DNA of 64,000 nucleotides from NCBI GenBank assembly GCA_019054805.1, contig JAHQIY010000012.1:868001-932000 (forward strand). Direction: 5' to 3'. How positions within the stretch are numbered: position 1 is the stretch's first letter; every line of letters starts with the position of its first letter. The notes under the pieces were generated by a model that was given only the letters and a program-made list of their open reading frames with translations, was not told the origin of the DNA and ran no database searches. The position numbers and the translations under genes are program-made. This document shows, in pieces, positions 56,032 to 64,000 of the stretch. The DNA comes from Brachionus manjavacas (taxonomy: Eukaryota > Rotifera > Eurotatoria > Ploima > Brachionidae).

Positions 56032-56184
56032 TTAATAGTATCCACCATATCCACCATAACCTCCGAAGCCACCGCAAACTGGAGCGATTGGGTAAGCTGG
56101 CGCAATTGGCAAAGCCGCAATAGCTGGAGCAACTGGCATCACTGGAATAGCAGTAGCACAACAACGAGATTTTCCGGCACCCAT
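56032..56184 (-). CDS. MGAG family peptide 3
   Basis: 50 residues. It begins MGAGKSRCCATAIPVMP and has the same Pro/Ala middle, but then APVCGGFGG and a YY end, so it carries a third cysteine in place of the tyrosine of the second IAPAY unit and one fewer GGY unit. Position 6 Ser and Cys8-Cys9 are kept. TATAAATAC lies 73-81 bases upstream. Same strand as gene 1, with shared 3' flank. It is more diverged than copies 1 and 2 are from each other, which shows that the protein sequence, especially the first 30 residues, is being kept. Confidence 0.8.
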   Translation of the reverse strand: MGAGKSRCCATAIPVMPVAPAIAALPIAPAYPIAPVCGGFGGYGGYGGYY

Positions 56185-56256
56185 TATTATTCTTTAGTTG
56201 TTAACAAGTATTGTGTAAAAACTTTATTTGATGAACTAAAATAATTTTTATCGCTT

Positions 56257-56265
56257 GTATTTATA
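56257..56265 (-). promoter_or_regulatory. TATA box of MGAG gene 3
   Basis: TATAAATAC on the minus strand at the family's usual distance from the ATG, next to GGCGCTT on the upstream side. Confidence 0.55.
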
Positions 56266-56572
56266 AGCGCCATAAGCCTTACAAACTCACTTATTGATTC
56301 CCTATTGTTTTATTTGATTTTTTCTTTTTTTTTATTCTCTATTTTAATTATCTTTGAATAAACATTATTCACATTTTTCCCTCTTAAAATTCTTCATCGC
56401 CATTCAAATTTTTTTTTAATCGAAAAGAAAAATGTTCTTAATTTTTACCCACAAAATTCAAATGCTAAAAATTTATCTCTTTAAATGTCTCTTGAGCTAA
56501 TTCCTTCCATCCAGATTTTAACCTAATCCCTCCTCGAATATTTAAGCTAGAATTTTGAGCAAAATATTTAAA

Positions 56573-57075
56573 ATGATAAAATTAGTTTTAATTTTGTTGA
56601 CATTTTGTTTGGTGGATGATGCGCTCGGGCTCAAGTGCTTGAGCTGTTCGAGCCATTATGATCAGTGTGGGGCTGAGGTGAAGAATTTCTATCGGGTAGC
56701 CCAGGAAAAATGCAGCTCACGCTGTTTCATCCGCATTGACAGACGCGGTATTCTGACCAGAGGCTGCGATGCCGGCTTCGTTTTTGCCGATGATCCGAGC
56801 ATACCCGACAATGGCTGTGGGTTTAAAAACAATGAGTACTGGTGCTGGTGTACTAATTCAGATTTGTGCAATTCGGTTCCTCCCAATAAGCTTTTCAAGT
56901 ATAATTTCAGCAAGAATGAGCAAAATAGTGGGTTGGAAAATTTTTTTATTAAAAAAATAAAATATTTTTTTTACTATTTATTTTGTAAAGAGTTGCCAAT
57001 GATGAAGACAGTGATAATTCTGGCACTAGTGGTGAAAATGATCAATTGAAAAGATCAGCTTTTTTTAGTACATAG
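56573..57075 (+). CDS. LU (Ly6/uPAR) domain protein, Quiver-like
   Basis: Signal peptide MIKLVLILLTFCLVDDALG, then LKCLSCSSHYDQCG, SSRCFIRIDRRGILTRGCD, NGCG and YWCWCTNSDLCN, the ten-cysteine three-finger pattern of invertebrate LU proteins. Intact relatives are secreted or GPI-anchored and modulate channels or receptors. ATG 56573 is chosen because the signal peptide starts there. Unspliced, the frame ends at 57049. A 59- or 63-base, almost pure AT stretch ending TTTTGTAAAG (56990) looks like an intron. With donor GTGGGT (56928) the tail is KLPMMKTVIILALVVKMIN; with donor GTTGGA (56932) it is acidic, with NDEDSDNSGTSGENDQ, ending at 57075. Confidence 0.8.
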
Positions 57076-57254
57076 GTTTTAGAGGCTTTCTAAATTTGCT
57101 TAATCTCAATTTTATTTTAGAAAATTTTTAATAAAATGTTAAAGCCAGAAATTGTTTTTTTGATTCGGTTGGGTGCAGACATAATTTGGGAAATTATTTT
57201 TTTTTATATTAAAGATCGACAAAGCATTTCTATGAAGAATAATCAAGTTTTGAA

Positions 57255-57407
57255 ATGAACAGTGATGATGAAAAAATAGTAGACAAGCAGCCATTTATCT
57301 ATGCCCAAGAGGAAAAAAGTGAAAATACCAAAGTGAAGAGAGGCGACTGTTTGGGTGGTGACTGCTGCTGTTGCTGTGATTGCTGTTTTTGTTTATGTCT
57401 ATTTTGA
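57255..57407 (+). CDS. Small peptide with dense cysteine tail, CYSTM-like
   Basis: 50 residues. The first 30 are polar (MNSDDEKIVDKQPFIYAQEE then KSENTKVKRG); the last 20 include CCCCCDCCFCLCLF, ten cysteines in all. The layout, a soluble start with a short cysteine-packed hydrophobic end, is like CYSTM proteins, which sit at membranes through their tail; acylation of the cysteines is inferred, not seen. It starts 180 bases after the LU gene on the same strand. The GC-rich tail in an AT-rich region supports real coding. Could also be a last exon of a longer gene. Confidence 0.55.
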   Translation: MNSDDEKIVDKQPFIYAQEEKSENTKVKRGDCLGGDCCCCCDCCFCLCLF

Positions 57408-57929
57408 AATTTTTGAGATAAAAAGGTATTTTATCTTATTTATTATACAAATGTTTCATCAGAATTTTACGAAATAATATTATCAAAATTAAATGTTTCT
57501 GCTTAAAGTACAGCAAATGAAAAAATGTTCAACTTCAGCGAAGCGTCAAGTTTTAATGCAGTATTCAACAAAACTAATTTGTGACACCACATTATGAAAA
57601 TTTTTATTTTTTATACAAATATTTCAATATTTTTTTTATTTGTTACTGTATCTGTTTCGAGTTTTAGCATTTTCCAGTTAAAAAAAAGTAAAATAAAGCA
57701 AGGTTAAAATTATTCAGCCTAATAAAAGTCTGCAATTAAATTACCTTTTGGAAATTTTGAATTTTTAAAAATATTTAATCAAAAAATAAAAATGATTCAG
57801 AAAAGCTTGTTTTTGCTAAAATTAAACACATAATAAAGCCATAAGAATGTGCTGAAATCTGGAAAACTCTAATTTTGAATTAGCTAAGAAAAGTTTTTTT
57901 AAATGTAATTTTTTTTACAATGTTTTTTT
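57408..57929. other. AT-rich spacer
   Basis: Nothing recognised apart from the 3' flank of the Cys-tail peptide. Confidence 0.4.
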
Positions 57930-58260
57930 TCGTTTGAAATTTGACATTAAGAAGTATTTCTGTTGAAAAGTATAAAATTGTTCAAAAAGGCCTAATCAAC
58001 AAAAAGTTTAATTACTCAATTTATTCTGTGGCACTTAATAAGTCAGATTGGAAAAGAGACTTAGGAATTTACATTCAAGATGATTTGAAATGGGACACTC
58101 AAGTAAAATGCGCATCGTTGAAAGCAAATCGTATCACTACGCTAGGGTTCATTCTGTTCACTTGTCATACCGCACTTAGAATACGCGATTAGCTCTTGAT
58201 ATCCTTTGTTTGAAAAAGAGCAAATTGATAAGTTAATAAAACAATTCTAAATTGTGACTT
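57930..58260 (+). mobile_element. CR1/L2-like LINE fragment
   Basis: Reads KFNYSIYSVALNKSDWKRDL and GIYIQDDLKWDTQVKCASLK, then ANRI, and in other frames PHLEYAISS and EQIDKL. This is the region after the RT catalytic blocks of CR1/L2-type LINEs (RDLGI.I..DLKW..Q...A..KANR.LG; R.HLEYA..SW.P). A stop and frame changes make it dead. Confidence 0.75.
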
Positions 58261-59085
58261 CTAAATTTTAATTTACTTAAATTCTCCTTTATAATATTTT
58301 TTCTCAACTAATTTTTATTTTCAGGGATGGAACTGTCTCAAAAAGGGGAGGTATGTTGTGGTTCTCTAAATAACTACATCATCTTCTCACTTAAAGAACA
58401 GTTTTTTTTCATTTGGAATATTACAAATGCATGTTTAGTTTATTATATAAAAGCATGTTGAAATTTCTATTTCTTTTCTTATTATCTTTTTCTTTAAATA
58501 TTGTATTTTTCTTTAGGCTAGAAGTGGCCAAAAACTTATTTAAATTAAATATCCATTAAGAAGAATTTTTTTTTGTTTATTTTAAATATTTAAAGTATAA
58601 ACCGCTTAGTGCCGAATAAGTAGGTTTATTGCAAAACTATTTTTTACAAGGCCTAAAAAGATTTAATTTTATTCTAAATTTTGCTTTCATATGGTCTAAA
58701 ATAGTTGATTTTTTACAAGAAGATGGAGCAGACTCAAGGCTTTCAATAAAAAATAAAAAATTTGACCACATTGGGTTCTTTTTGGCTCATTTTTTTAGTT
58801 ATTTGACTTAAAATTCATCAATGAATCAATTATCAATCATTCAACTGGATGGTTAATTTTATATTTATTAATCAAAGTTGAAAAATTATAAAATAATTTT
58901 CAACATTTTTTTTTCAATTTTTCAAATAAAAATTAAACAAATTCTATTTAACCAAAAAGTTTAATTTAAAATATGAAATATGCTTGCAATATTCACTTAA
59001 AATTTTTTTTTTTGAAATATCGCACTTTTGCAATGTTATTTTAACAGTGGATACATTTTGTACTTCAAATACCAAAAACTAAACC
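58261..59085. other. AT-rich spacer
   Basis: Nothing assigned. A 60-residue open stretch at 58.63-58.81 kb has AT-driven composition and no recognisable motif. Confidence 0.35.
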
Positions 59086-59175
59086 ATGTCAATCTTCATT
59101 TTGTCTTTAAATGTCTTTTTTATTTTTCTATGCTTAGCTTCCTGGATTTTAGCTAAGATTTTAAAAATAAATTAG
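59086..59175 (+). CDS. Candidate 29-residue single-helix membrane micropeptide
   Basis: Starts with ACCATG, a good start context. It reads MSIFILSLNVFFIFLCLASW, then ILAK and a basic end. One hydrophobic helix of about 22 residues with a polar, basic C-terminus is the shape of known small membrane regulators. In DNA this AT-rich a chance ORF is quite possible; there is no second copy and no clear promoter. Confidence 0.2.
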   Translation: MSIFILSLNVFFIFLCLASWILAKILKIN

Positions 59176-59339
59176 AAGCTTGAGTAAATCGCAGAATGAG
59201 AGTAAAATTTATTATGAAGACGGTTTAAATTGTTAAATCTAAATTTGACCTCTGCAAAAACTCTGCATTTTCTCTGAAATATGAAAGTCAAAATAAATGC
59301 TCAAAATAAAGATATGCAATTAATTTGTAGAGTTTTTCC

Positions 59340-60110
59340 AGGGACTGATTTTAGATTCACAAATGGCAAGATTTTTTTTCTATTTAACATTTTTAATTAA
59401 ACTTAAGGTAAAAAAAGCCTAACAGAAATTGGTTTTATTAATAAAAAATCAGACAGGACAAAATTCTAATCAATATCTCTTTTAATAAAATAAAATCATT
59501 TGACAGTTTTTCCGGATATCTTTTTATAAAATTGGAATATCTTTAATTGACTTTTTTATTTTTTGCCGAAATTTTGCAGGATTTAAGAGGATTCTCGAAA
59601 AGATTTTTTTGAATTTTTAACCAAATAAATTTCAATTTATTTTTAATTTTTAATCGATTTTGTTTTTCGATTTTTAAAAAATAAAATAAAGCATAAATCA
59701 ATGAATCTAATCACTTTAAGTTTATTCTTTTTTCTTAATTTTACGTTCACTTAAAAACTCAAAAATTATAATTTAATGGATAAGAATTAAATTTAATTGA
59801 TTACTATCAAAAAAACACTTGAAATTATTTTTAAACAGACAGTTACAACCGAAAACCGATTATTTTTTTAATATCTGTTCCAGTTAAAGGACGAATTTAG
59901 TAATAAATAAAAAAGTGAATTAAAGGTATTTTAATTTTTTTAAAAATATTCACTGGAAAACTTCGAAATGATTTGATTTATTTAAAGGAAATATTGATTT
60001 AAATTTTATCCTGTTTGATTTTTTTTATAAAACCGATTTCTTTTGGGCTTTTTTAACTTAAAGTTGAATTGAAAAATGCAAAATAGAAAAAAACTTGCCA
60101 AATCAGTTTT
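59340..60110. repeat. Diverged foldback copy
   Basis: 59.37-59.66 kb resembles the foldback arm blocks (GACAGTTTTTCCGGATATC against GACGGTTTTTACGGTAATC; the ACCAAATAAA..TCAAT block). 59.98-60.10 kb carries the inverted counterpart of its start (GGGCTTTTTTAACTT against AAGGTAAAAAAAGCC). So this is a second, older palindromic member of the 50-55 kb family. Confidence 0.5.
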
Positions 60111-60261
60111 TACTTTTATTTAAACCATCATTGTAACAAATTATATCATCATTCTGCGATATTCTCAGGCTCCTTATTTATTTATTAAATTAGCTTGCCA
60201 TTTTCATTCTAAAAGGATAGTCAAAAAAAGCACGAATTACAGTGTTTAAAGTTATGCTGTA

Positions 60262-60415
60262 TAATGGGTAAGATAACGTTATTTTAGGTAATTTTACGTC
60301 AGAAAATGTAAGCTTACATAATATTACATCATTACTTGTATGTAAGAAAATGTGAGATAACATAATCTTACGTAATTTTACGTAATATTTACGTAATTTT
60401 ACGTAGTACCATTTT
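60262..60415. repeat. ACGTAA-rich palindromic repeat
   Basis: Opens GGGTAAGATAACGTTATTTT and closes with four spaced TACGTAATTTTACGTAA-like units ending GTAGTACC. The ends are roughly inverted copies of each other. Related to the short repeat at 1.91 kb. No coding capacity. Confidence 0.4.
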
Positions 60416-60811
60416 TTTTTCCAAAAGATGATTTTAAATTAAAATGATTTTACAAGACAATTTTCGCAATTTAAAAATGATAAAATGTAAAACGAAACAT
60501 TATCTGATCATTTATTAGCATTCTGTGCAGTTAACTTCAATTATAACTCTGTTCTGCACCAAGATCCATTAACATAAATCTTATGAGTTTATGTGTTTTT
60601 TGGACAGCAATTAATAAGATGCGTAAAAAATTTTTGAGTCAAAAAGGAAGTATTATTCAAAAATTTTAGTCATGAATTCACTTGAATAAAAAAAAGTCTG
60701 ACTTTTACTCTGACTCTTCTTTTCATTGACTTGGGACTTTTGACTCTTTGCCAACTCTTCAAAAAAAAATACTCATAAAGCTTTAATTTATTTAAAATTA
60801 ATAAGATTTGT
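60416..60811. other. AT-rich spacer
   Basis: A cluster of GACTTTT/GACTC motifs at 60.69-60.76 kb resembles the inside of the hAT MITE in intron 1, but no hAT ends were found. Nothing else recognised. Confidence 0.35.
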
Positions 60812-60990
60812 TCACCTCCTCGTTCACCCTATCTGAACCCTATTTAGATGGTTTGGAATGAGATGAAAGTCTTTATAAGAAAAGCGGACTGTATAGCAGA
60901 GACAGAAGTTTCTTCAAAAATTATTGAATTTCAAAAACTCTTAGCGAAAGAAAAATGTATGAAATACATAAGTCGGCTAAAACAGGTAAT
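60812..60990 (+). pseudogene. Tc1 transposase C-terminal remnant
   Basis: Reads SPPRSPYLNPI-stop-MVWNEMKVFIRK, then AETEVSSKIIEFQKLLAKEK and CMKYISRLKQV. The PRSPDLNPIE-W motif that holds the third catalytic residue is plain; here the expected Glu codon reads as a stop (GAG or GAA to TAG). Only this end of the transposase remains. Confidence 0.75.
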
Positions 60991-61741
60991 TATTATTTAA
61001 TATTGTAATAAAAAATGATTGTAATGATATTAAGATTGTAATAAAAAATGATGGAGGCTGGTCAAACTCATAAATTTGAGATTGGAATCTTCTATCAAAA
61101 TAAAGGTTAAAAAAATAAAATTGTTTTTTAATTTCTTATTTACAAGTGTTTTATGTTTGACTTTTCGAATCATTTTTATTTGCAAAAGTTGTTTCGTTAT
61201 TTTTAAAATCATCTCTTGGCAAAAAAAAATGATACTTTACTAATAGGAGACGGCTTTTTAAAAAAATTTAAACTATTTAGTTTTTTACTTTTGGTTAAAT
61301 TCTTGTAATGAAAATATTTTAAGAAACTTTACCCTTCAAAATATTTGTTCAATTTCTTTTAATATATTTTTGTTTATTTTATTGATTAATTTTTGTTGTT
61401 TTTATTTAAAGGAACTATAGCTTGGTACAGATTTTTACATTAATAAATTCATTTCTTAAATTATTAACAATAAAAAGTAATTAATGTCTCATTTAACTGA
61501 CTCTGATACTTTGATTATTAAGAGTATCTAATTTAATTTGCTTTGAATAGAATGAAAAAATCTAAAGTTTTTAGTTTTATGTCATTTTTGAAAGAAACAT
61601 GATATGACTGGAAAAAACAAGCTCTTAATTCATTACAATTAATCATTTTTTTTTAATTAAAAAATGACTTATTCAAGAAAAACTTCTAATAAAAATTAAA
61701 TTATCGCTAAAGATTTTTGCTTAAAGTTTTGTAAATTAAAC
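60991..61741. other. AT-rich spacer with a LINE-1J-like tail
   Basis: At 61.40-61.46 kb, AAGGAACTATAGCTTGGTAC then AGATTTTTACATTAATAAAT is a diverged LINE-1J 3' end on the plus strand. A 60-residue open stretch on the minus strand at 61.03-61.21 kb is AT-rich and unassigned. Confidence 0.45.
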
Positions 61742-61981
61742 ATGAATATATTTCAGGTGTGTATTTTTTTTCTAATAATTACTGGTTTGAGCTCAGAGTC
61801 ATTAGCAACTAATAATAAGCCTATGCTGCTACAAGCCATCATCAATTCAGTTCAAAATGAATTTCAAATGGTCAGATCTAGTCGACAAAATGGTGAAAGC
61901 AAAATTCAAATTAATCCGAATTACATTGAAAAAGATTCGCTCAATCCTCAGCTCATTCCACCAAAAGCTCAGATTGATTAA
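61742..61981 (+). CDS. Small secreted peptide precursor candidate 1
   Basis: 79 residues. It starts MNIFQVCIFFLIITGLSSES, a convincing signal peptide, followed by a short polar chain (MLLQAIINSVQNEFQMVRSS, NPNYIEKDSLNPQLIPPKAQ) with no further cysteines. No dibasic cleavage sites of the KR type. Family not recognised. It lies 114 bases before a second similar-sized secreted candidate on the same strand. Confidence 0.5.
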   Translation: MNIFQVCIFFLIITGLSSESLATNNKPMLLQAIINSVQNEFQMVRSSRQNGESKIQINPNYIEKDSLNPQLIPPKAQID

Positions 61982-62095
61982 ATCATTTTTTAGGTTTTTT
62001 TTCTAAATAAAATATTTGCATCTAATTAATTTGAGAAATAAAATAAATTATAAAAATCAGTGACTTTTTATTTTTAGAGTTTAAAATTGCTAATA

Positions 62096-62317
62096 ATGAA
62101 ATTTTTTCCAATTTTTGTATTTACAGTCTTTTTGTTGGTGTTGGATAGCAAAAAAACAGATCGACCATCAGAAAATATAGGACTAAACGGAGTTCGAATC
62201 ATAGAGGATAAAGATCTATTGGATTCGATCAATTTGGAGGATTTGACCAAAAATGCCAAGAAAGTTAGACCAATTCATTTCAGCGCAAAAGAAATAAGAA
62301 CAAACAAAGATCTATAG
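62096..62317 (+). CDS. Small secreted peptide precursor candidate 2
   Basis: 73 residues from ATG 62096. Signal peptide MKFFPIFVFTVFLLVLDS, then KKTDRPSENIGLNG, IIEDKDLLDSINLEDLTKNA and KKVRPIHFSAKEIRTN. There are two KK sites but no classical amidation motif, so a hormone role is only a guess. ATTATAAAAATCAG lies 45 bases before the ATG, and TTTTTAG 20 bases before could be a splice acceptor. Not similar to candidate 1 beyond layout. Confidence 0.5.
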   Translation: MKFFPIFVFTVFLLVLDSKKTDRPSENIGLNGVRIIEDKDLLDSINLEDLTKNAKKVRPIHFSAKEIRTNKDL

Positions 62318-62498
62318 TTTTTGGTTTATTGTTTATGAATAAATTTTAAAAATTTTCAATTAATTATTTTTCGTTTTTTTAGCTTAATCTTTCAAGTTAG
62401 ATGTATTAGTAATTCAAAATTAAACAATTAAGGACCTAGAGAAATTATTTATTGCTTTTATTTGAATAATTTTGAAACCTAGAACAATGCAAGCTTAA
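62318..62498. other. Short intergenic stretch
   Basis: AT-rich, contains the 3' flanks of the converging genes. AATAAA at 62339 is a possible polyadenylation signal for the secreted peptide. Confidence 0.35.
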
Positions 62499-62633
62499 TC
62501 AAACACGCTTCATGATTTCATTATTTTCAACTACTGATTTATTTGGATTTTTAAGTGTTTCACCTTTCAAAAAGGCAACCAAATTTGACTCCATTACCAT
62601 AAGCCGGCTTTGTAGTGGAGAATCAAAATTCAT
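62499..62633 (-). CDS. Candidate 44-residue peptide gene
   Basis: The minus strand reads MNFDSPLQSRLMVMESNLVA, then FLKGETLKNPNK and EIMKRV. Balanced amino-acid use, unlike the AT-driven noise around it. A TATA-like TATAAATATAAG lies about 40-50 bases upstream. No signal peptide or known motif. It is convergent with the secreted peptide genes. Confidence 0.35.
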   Translation of the reverse strand: MNFDSPLQSRLMVMESNLVAFLKGETLKNPNKSVVENNEIMKRV

Positions 62634-63618
62634 TTTTTCAAAATATATTAAAAAATTCTGAAAAAGCGTCACTTATATTTATAAAAAAAATTATATAATA
62701 GATAAAAGAAGCTTGGCGCTTTTTCTGAATTTTTTCTATATTTCTATTATTCTGTATTTATATATATATTTTTTGTTTAAATTTTTGTGTTTGAATTACA
62801 AAATGTATCCAATGTTGAAATAACATTGAAAAAGTGCGACGTTTCAAATATTTTTTTCAGTTTCAAAAAAAAAATTATGGGATAATTATAAGTTAGTATT
62901 GCAAGCATTTTCAATTTTGAAATTAAACTCGTTAGTGAAATAGAATGAGTTTAATTTTTATTTGGTAATTAGAAAAAAATTTTGAAAATTCTTTTTTAAC
63001 TTCTAAACAATTCATTTATTTATTTGTTTAGGACGTAGAAAGAAACAATTGCATAAATGACTGCCTGATCAAGTTGTTTTTTGAATTTGGTCGGTATAAA
63101 AGTTTGACTTGGAAAATTTTTTTTGAGAGTCTCTTAGAATGTTATTAATGCTATGAAAGTGTCCTAAGTGTGATTTTAAATTTGCAGGATACATTGCTTT
63201 TTTTGTATACTTGTTTTTCTTGCTTGATAAAATTAATTAATCAAATTTAATAAAATAAATTAAAATTTTACATCTTCTTTTGAACAAATTTTTATTTTTT
63301 TAAACAATTGATAACGATAGCATACCTGGCTATATTTTATTGAATTATAATATATTTTATTTGGTATTTTTTGTTTATCAAAATATTTTCTGGCTATTAC
63401 AATACAAATCAACAAATTGGTGATCAAAATGTTCACCAAACCGACATAATACCTTAGATCACATTTTCGACAAGATCGCTACTAATAGTATAAGTCATCT
63501 TATGTGTATGCTCATTTTATTCATTTTCTAATTTCAAATATGGAAATAAATCTTTTTCTCAAAGATGTCTAATTGATGTTTATTATTTAGTAAAAATTAA
63601 AAAAGAACAAATATAAAA
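62634..63618. other. AT-rich spacer
   Basis: Nothing recognised. The stretch 63.36-63.55 kb is slightly more complex and is the 3' flank of the SLC5-like gene. Confidence 0.4.
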
Positions 63619-64000
63619 TTATATTCTGAATGAGTGAACATTGAAAACGTTCTTTTGATCAATATCTTGCAAGCCAATATTCACCTGTTTTTCTGATTTA
63701 ATTTTACTTAATTTGTTAATGACTAAACTCATTATTGATCCTATAATAAATGTTGACATGAGACCGATCGGACCATACCAAAAAGCAGACAGCGAATAAA
63801 TTCTACTAAATCCGTAGAGATTAATAGCTTGTCCATTTGTCCCATAAAATCCCGTGGTATAATTTTCAGCAGCTAAACTGCTGCATTCACTAATAGACAC
63901 ATTCAGTCTAGGATAAACAGGTCTCTCTGTGAAAACTCCAATATTCAACCAAAATCCAACAATAAGTCCAAATACTGCGCCTATTAGAGCACCGGTCTGG
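63619..64000 (-). CDS. Sodium/solute symporter (SLC5 family), C-terminal part
   Basis: Last exon, open to the window edge on the minus strand. Reads QTGALIGAVFGLIVGFWLNI then GVFTERPVYPRLNVSISECS, AENYTTGF and LSAFWYGPIGLMSTFIIGSI, then MSLVINKLS and a polar tail. This is the end of SLC5A8/SMVT-type carriers: GAL.G helix, luminal loop with cysteine, and the SISYLWY.A.G last helix. Such carriers bring monocarboxylates, vitamins or iodide in with sodium; which substrate cannot be told from this part. The upstream exons lie beyond 64000. Confidence 0.85.
   Translation of the reverse strand, partial: QTGALIGAVFGLIVGFWLNIGVFTERPVYPRLNVSISECSSLAAENYTTGFYGTNGQAINLYGFSRIYSLSAFWYGPIGLMSTFIIGSIMSLVINKLSKIKSEKQVNIGLQDIDQKNVFNVHSFRI

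Overview
This window looks like nuclear DNA of a small, AT-rich invertebrate animal. The one large host gene is a spliced Niemann-Pick C1 gene with metazoan domain order, introns range from about 60 bases to several kilobases, and the non-coding DNA is extremely AT-rich and full of transposons. The mix of elements (jockey/CR1-like LINEs, env-bearing chromodomain LTR elements, Merlin, MULE, Tc1, hAT, Helitron) would suit a monogonont rotifer such as Brachionus, but nothing here proves the species.

Layout. 1-4.7 kb: AT-rich flank with two LINE fragments. 4.69-20.66 kb: NPC1 on the plus strand in five coding exons; introns 1, 3 and 4 hold LINE 3' ends, two MITEs with target duplications, a MULE remnant, a SINE candidate and retroposon tails. 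20.56-40.1 kb: a heavily rearranged block. A very large inverted repeat (about 21.26-25.27 versus 28.13-32.15 kb) carries a Helitron helicase fragment plus an env-type LTR fossil in each arm. It is followed by a partial copy of a second LTR family, a near-perfect second copy of the NPC1 3' end with the Helitron piece, and two nested LTR fossils on the minus strand. 40.6-47.8 kb: a MULE remnant, a nearly complete Merlin transposon with inverted ends and target duplication, a Tc1 remnant and a 5'-truncated LINE with reverse transcriptase. 48.4-56.2 kb: three copies of a tiny gene family (50-53 residues, start MGAG, then CC, then Gly/Tyr-rich), two of them mirror images, plus a foldback repeat with a LINE inserted in it. 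56.5-64 kb: an LU/Ly6-domain protein with two possible spliced tails, a peptide with a dense cysteine tail, several very small secreted or membrane peptide candidates, and the last coding part of an SLC5-type sodium symporter running off the window edge.

The host genes do not form a pathway that can be read from the sequence. NPC1 exports sterol from late endosomes/lysosomes, the LU protein is secreted or membrane-anchored, and the symporter is a plasma-membrane carrier. The most unusual host content is the MGAG family, predicted to be doubly acylated membrane-anchored peptides with their own TATA boxes, and the small Cys-tailed peptide near one of them.

All calls come from reading the sequence by eye. 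No searches were run. Ends of degenerate elements are approximate (tens of bases) unless target duplications or splice sites are quoted.
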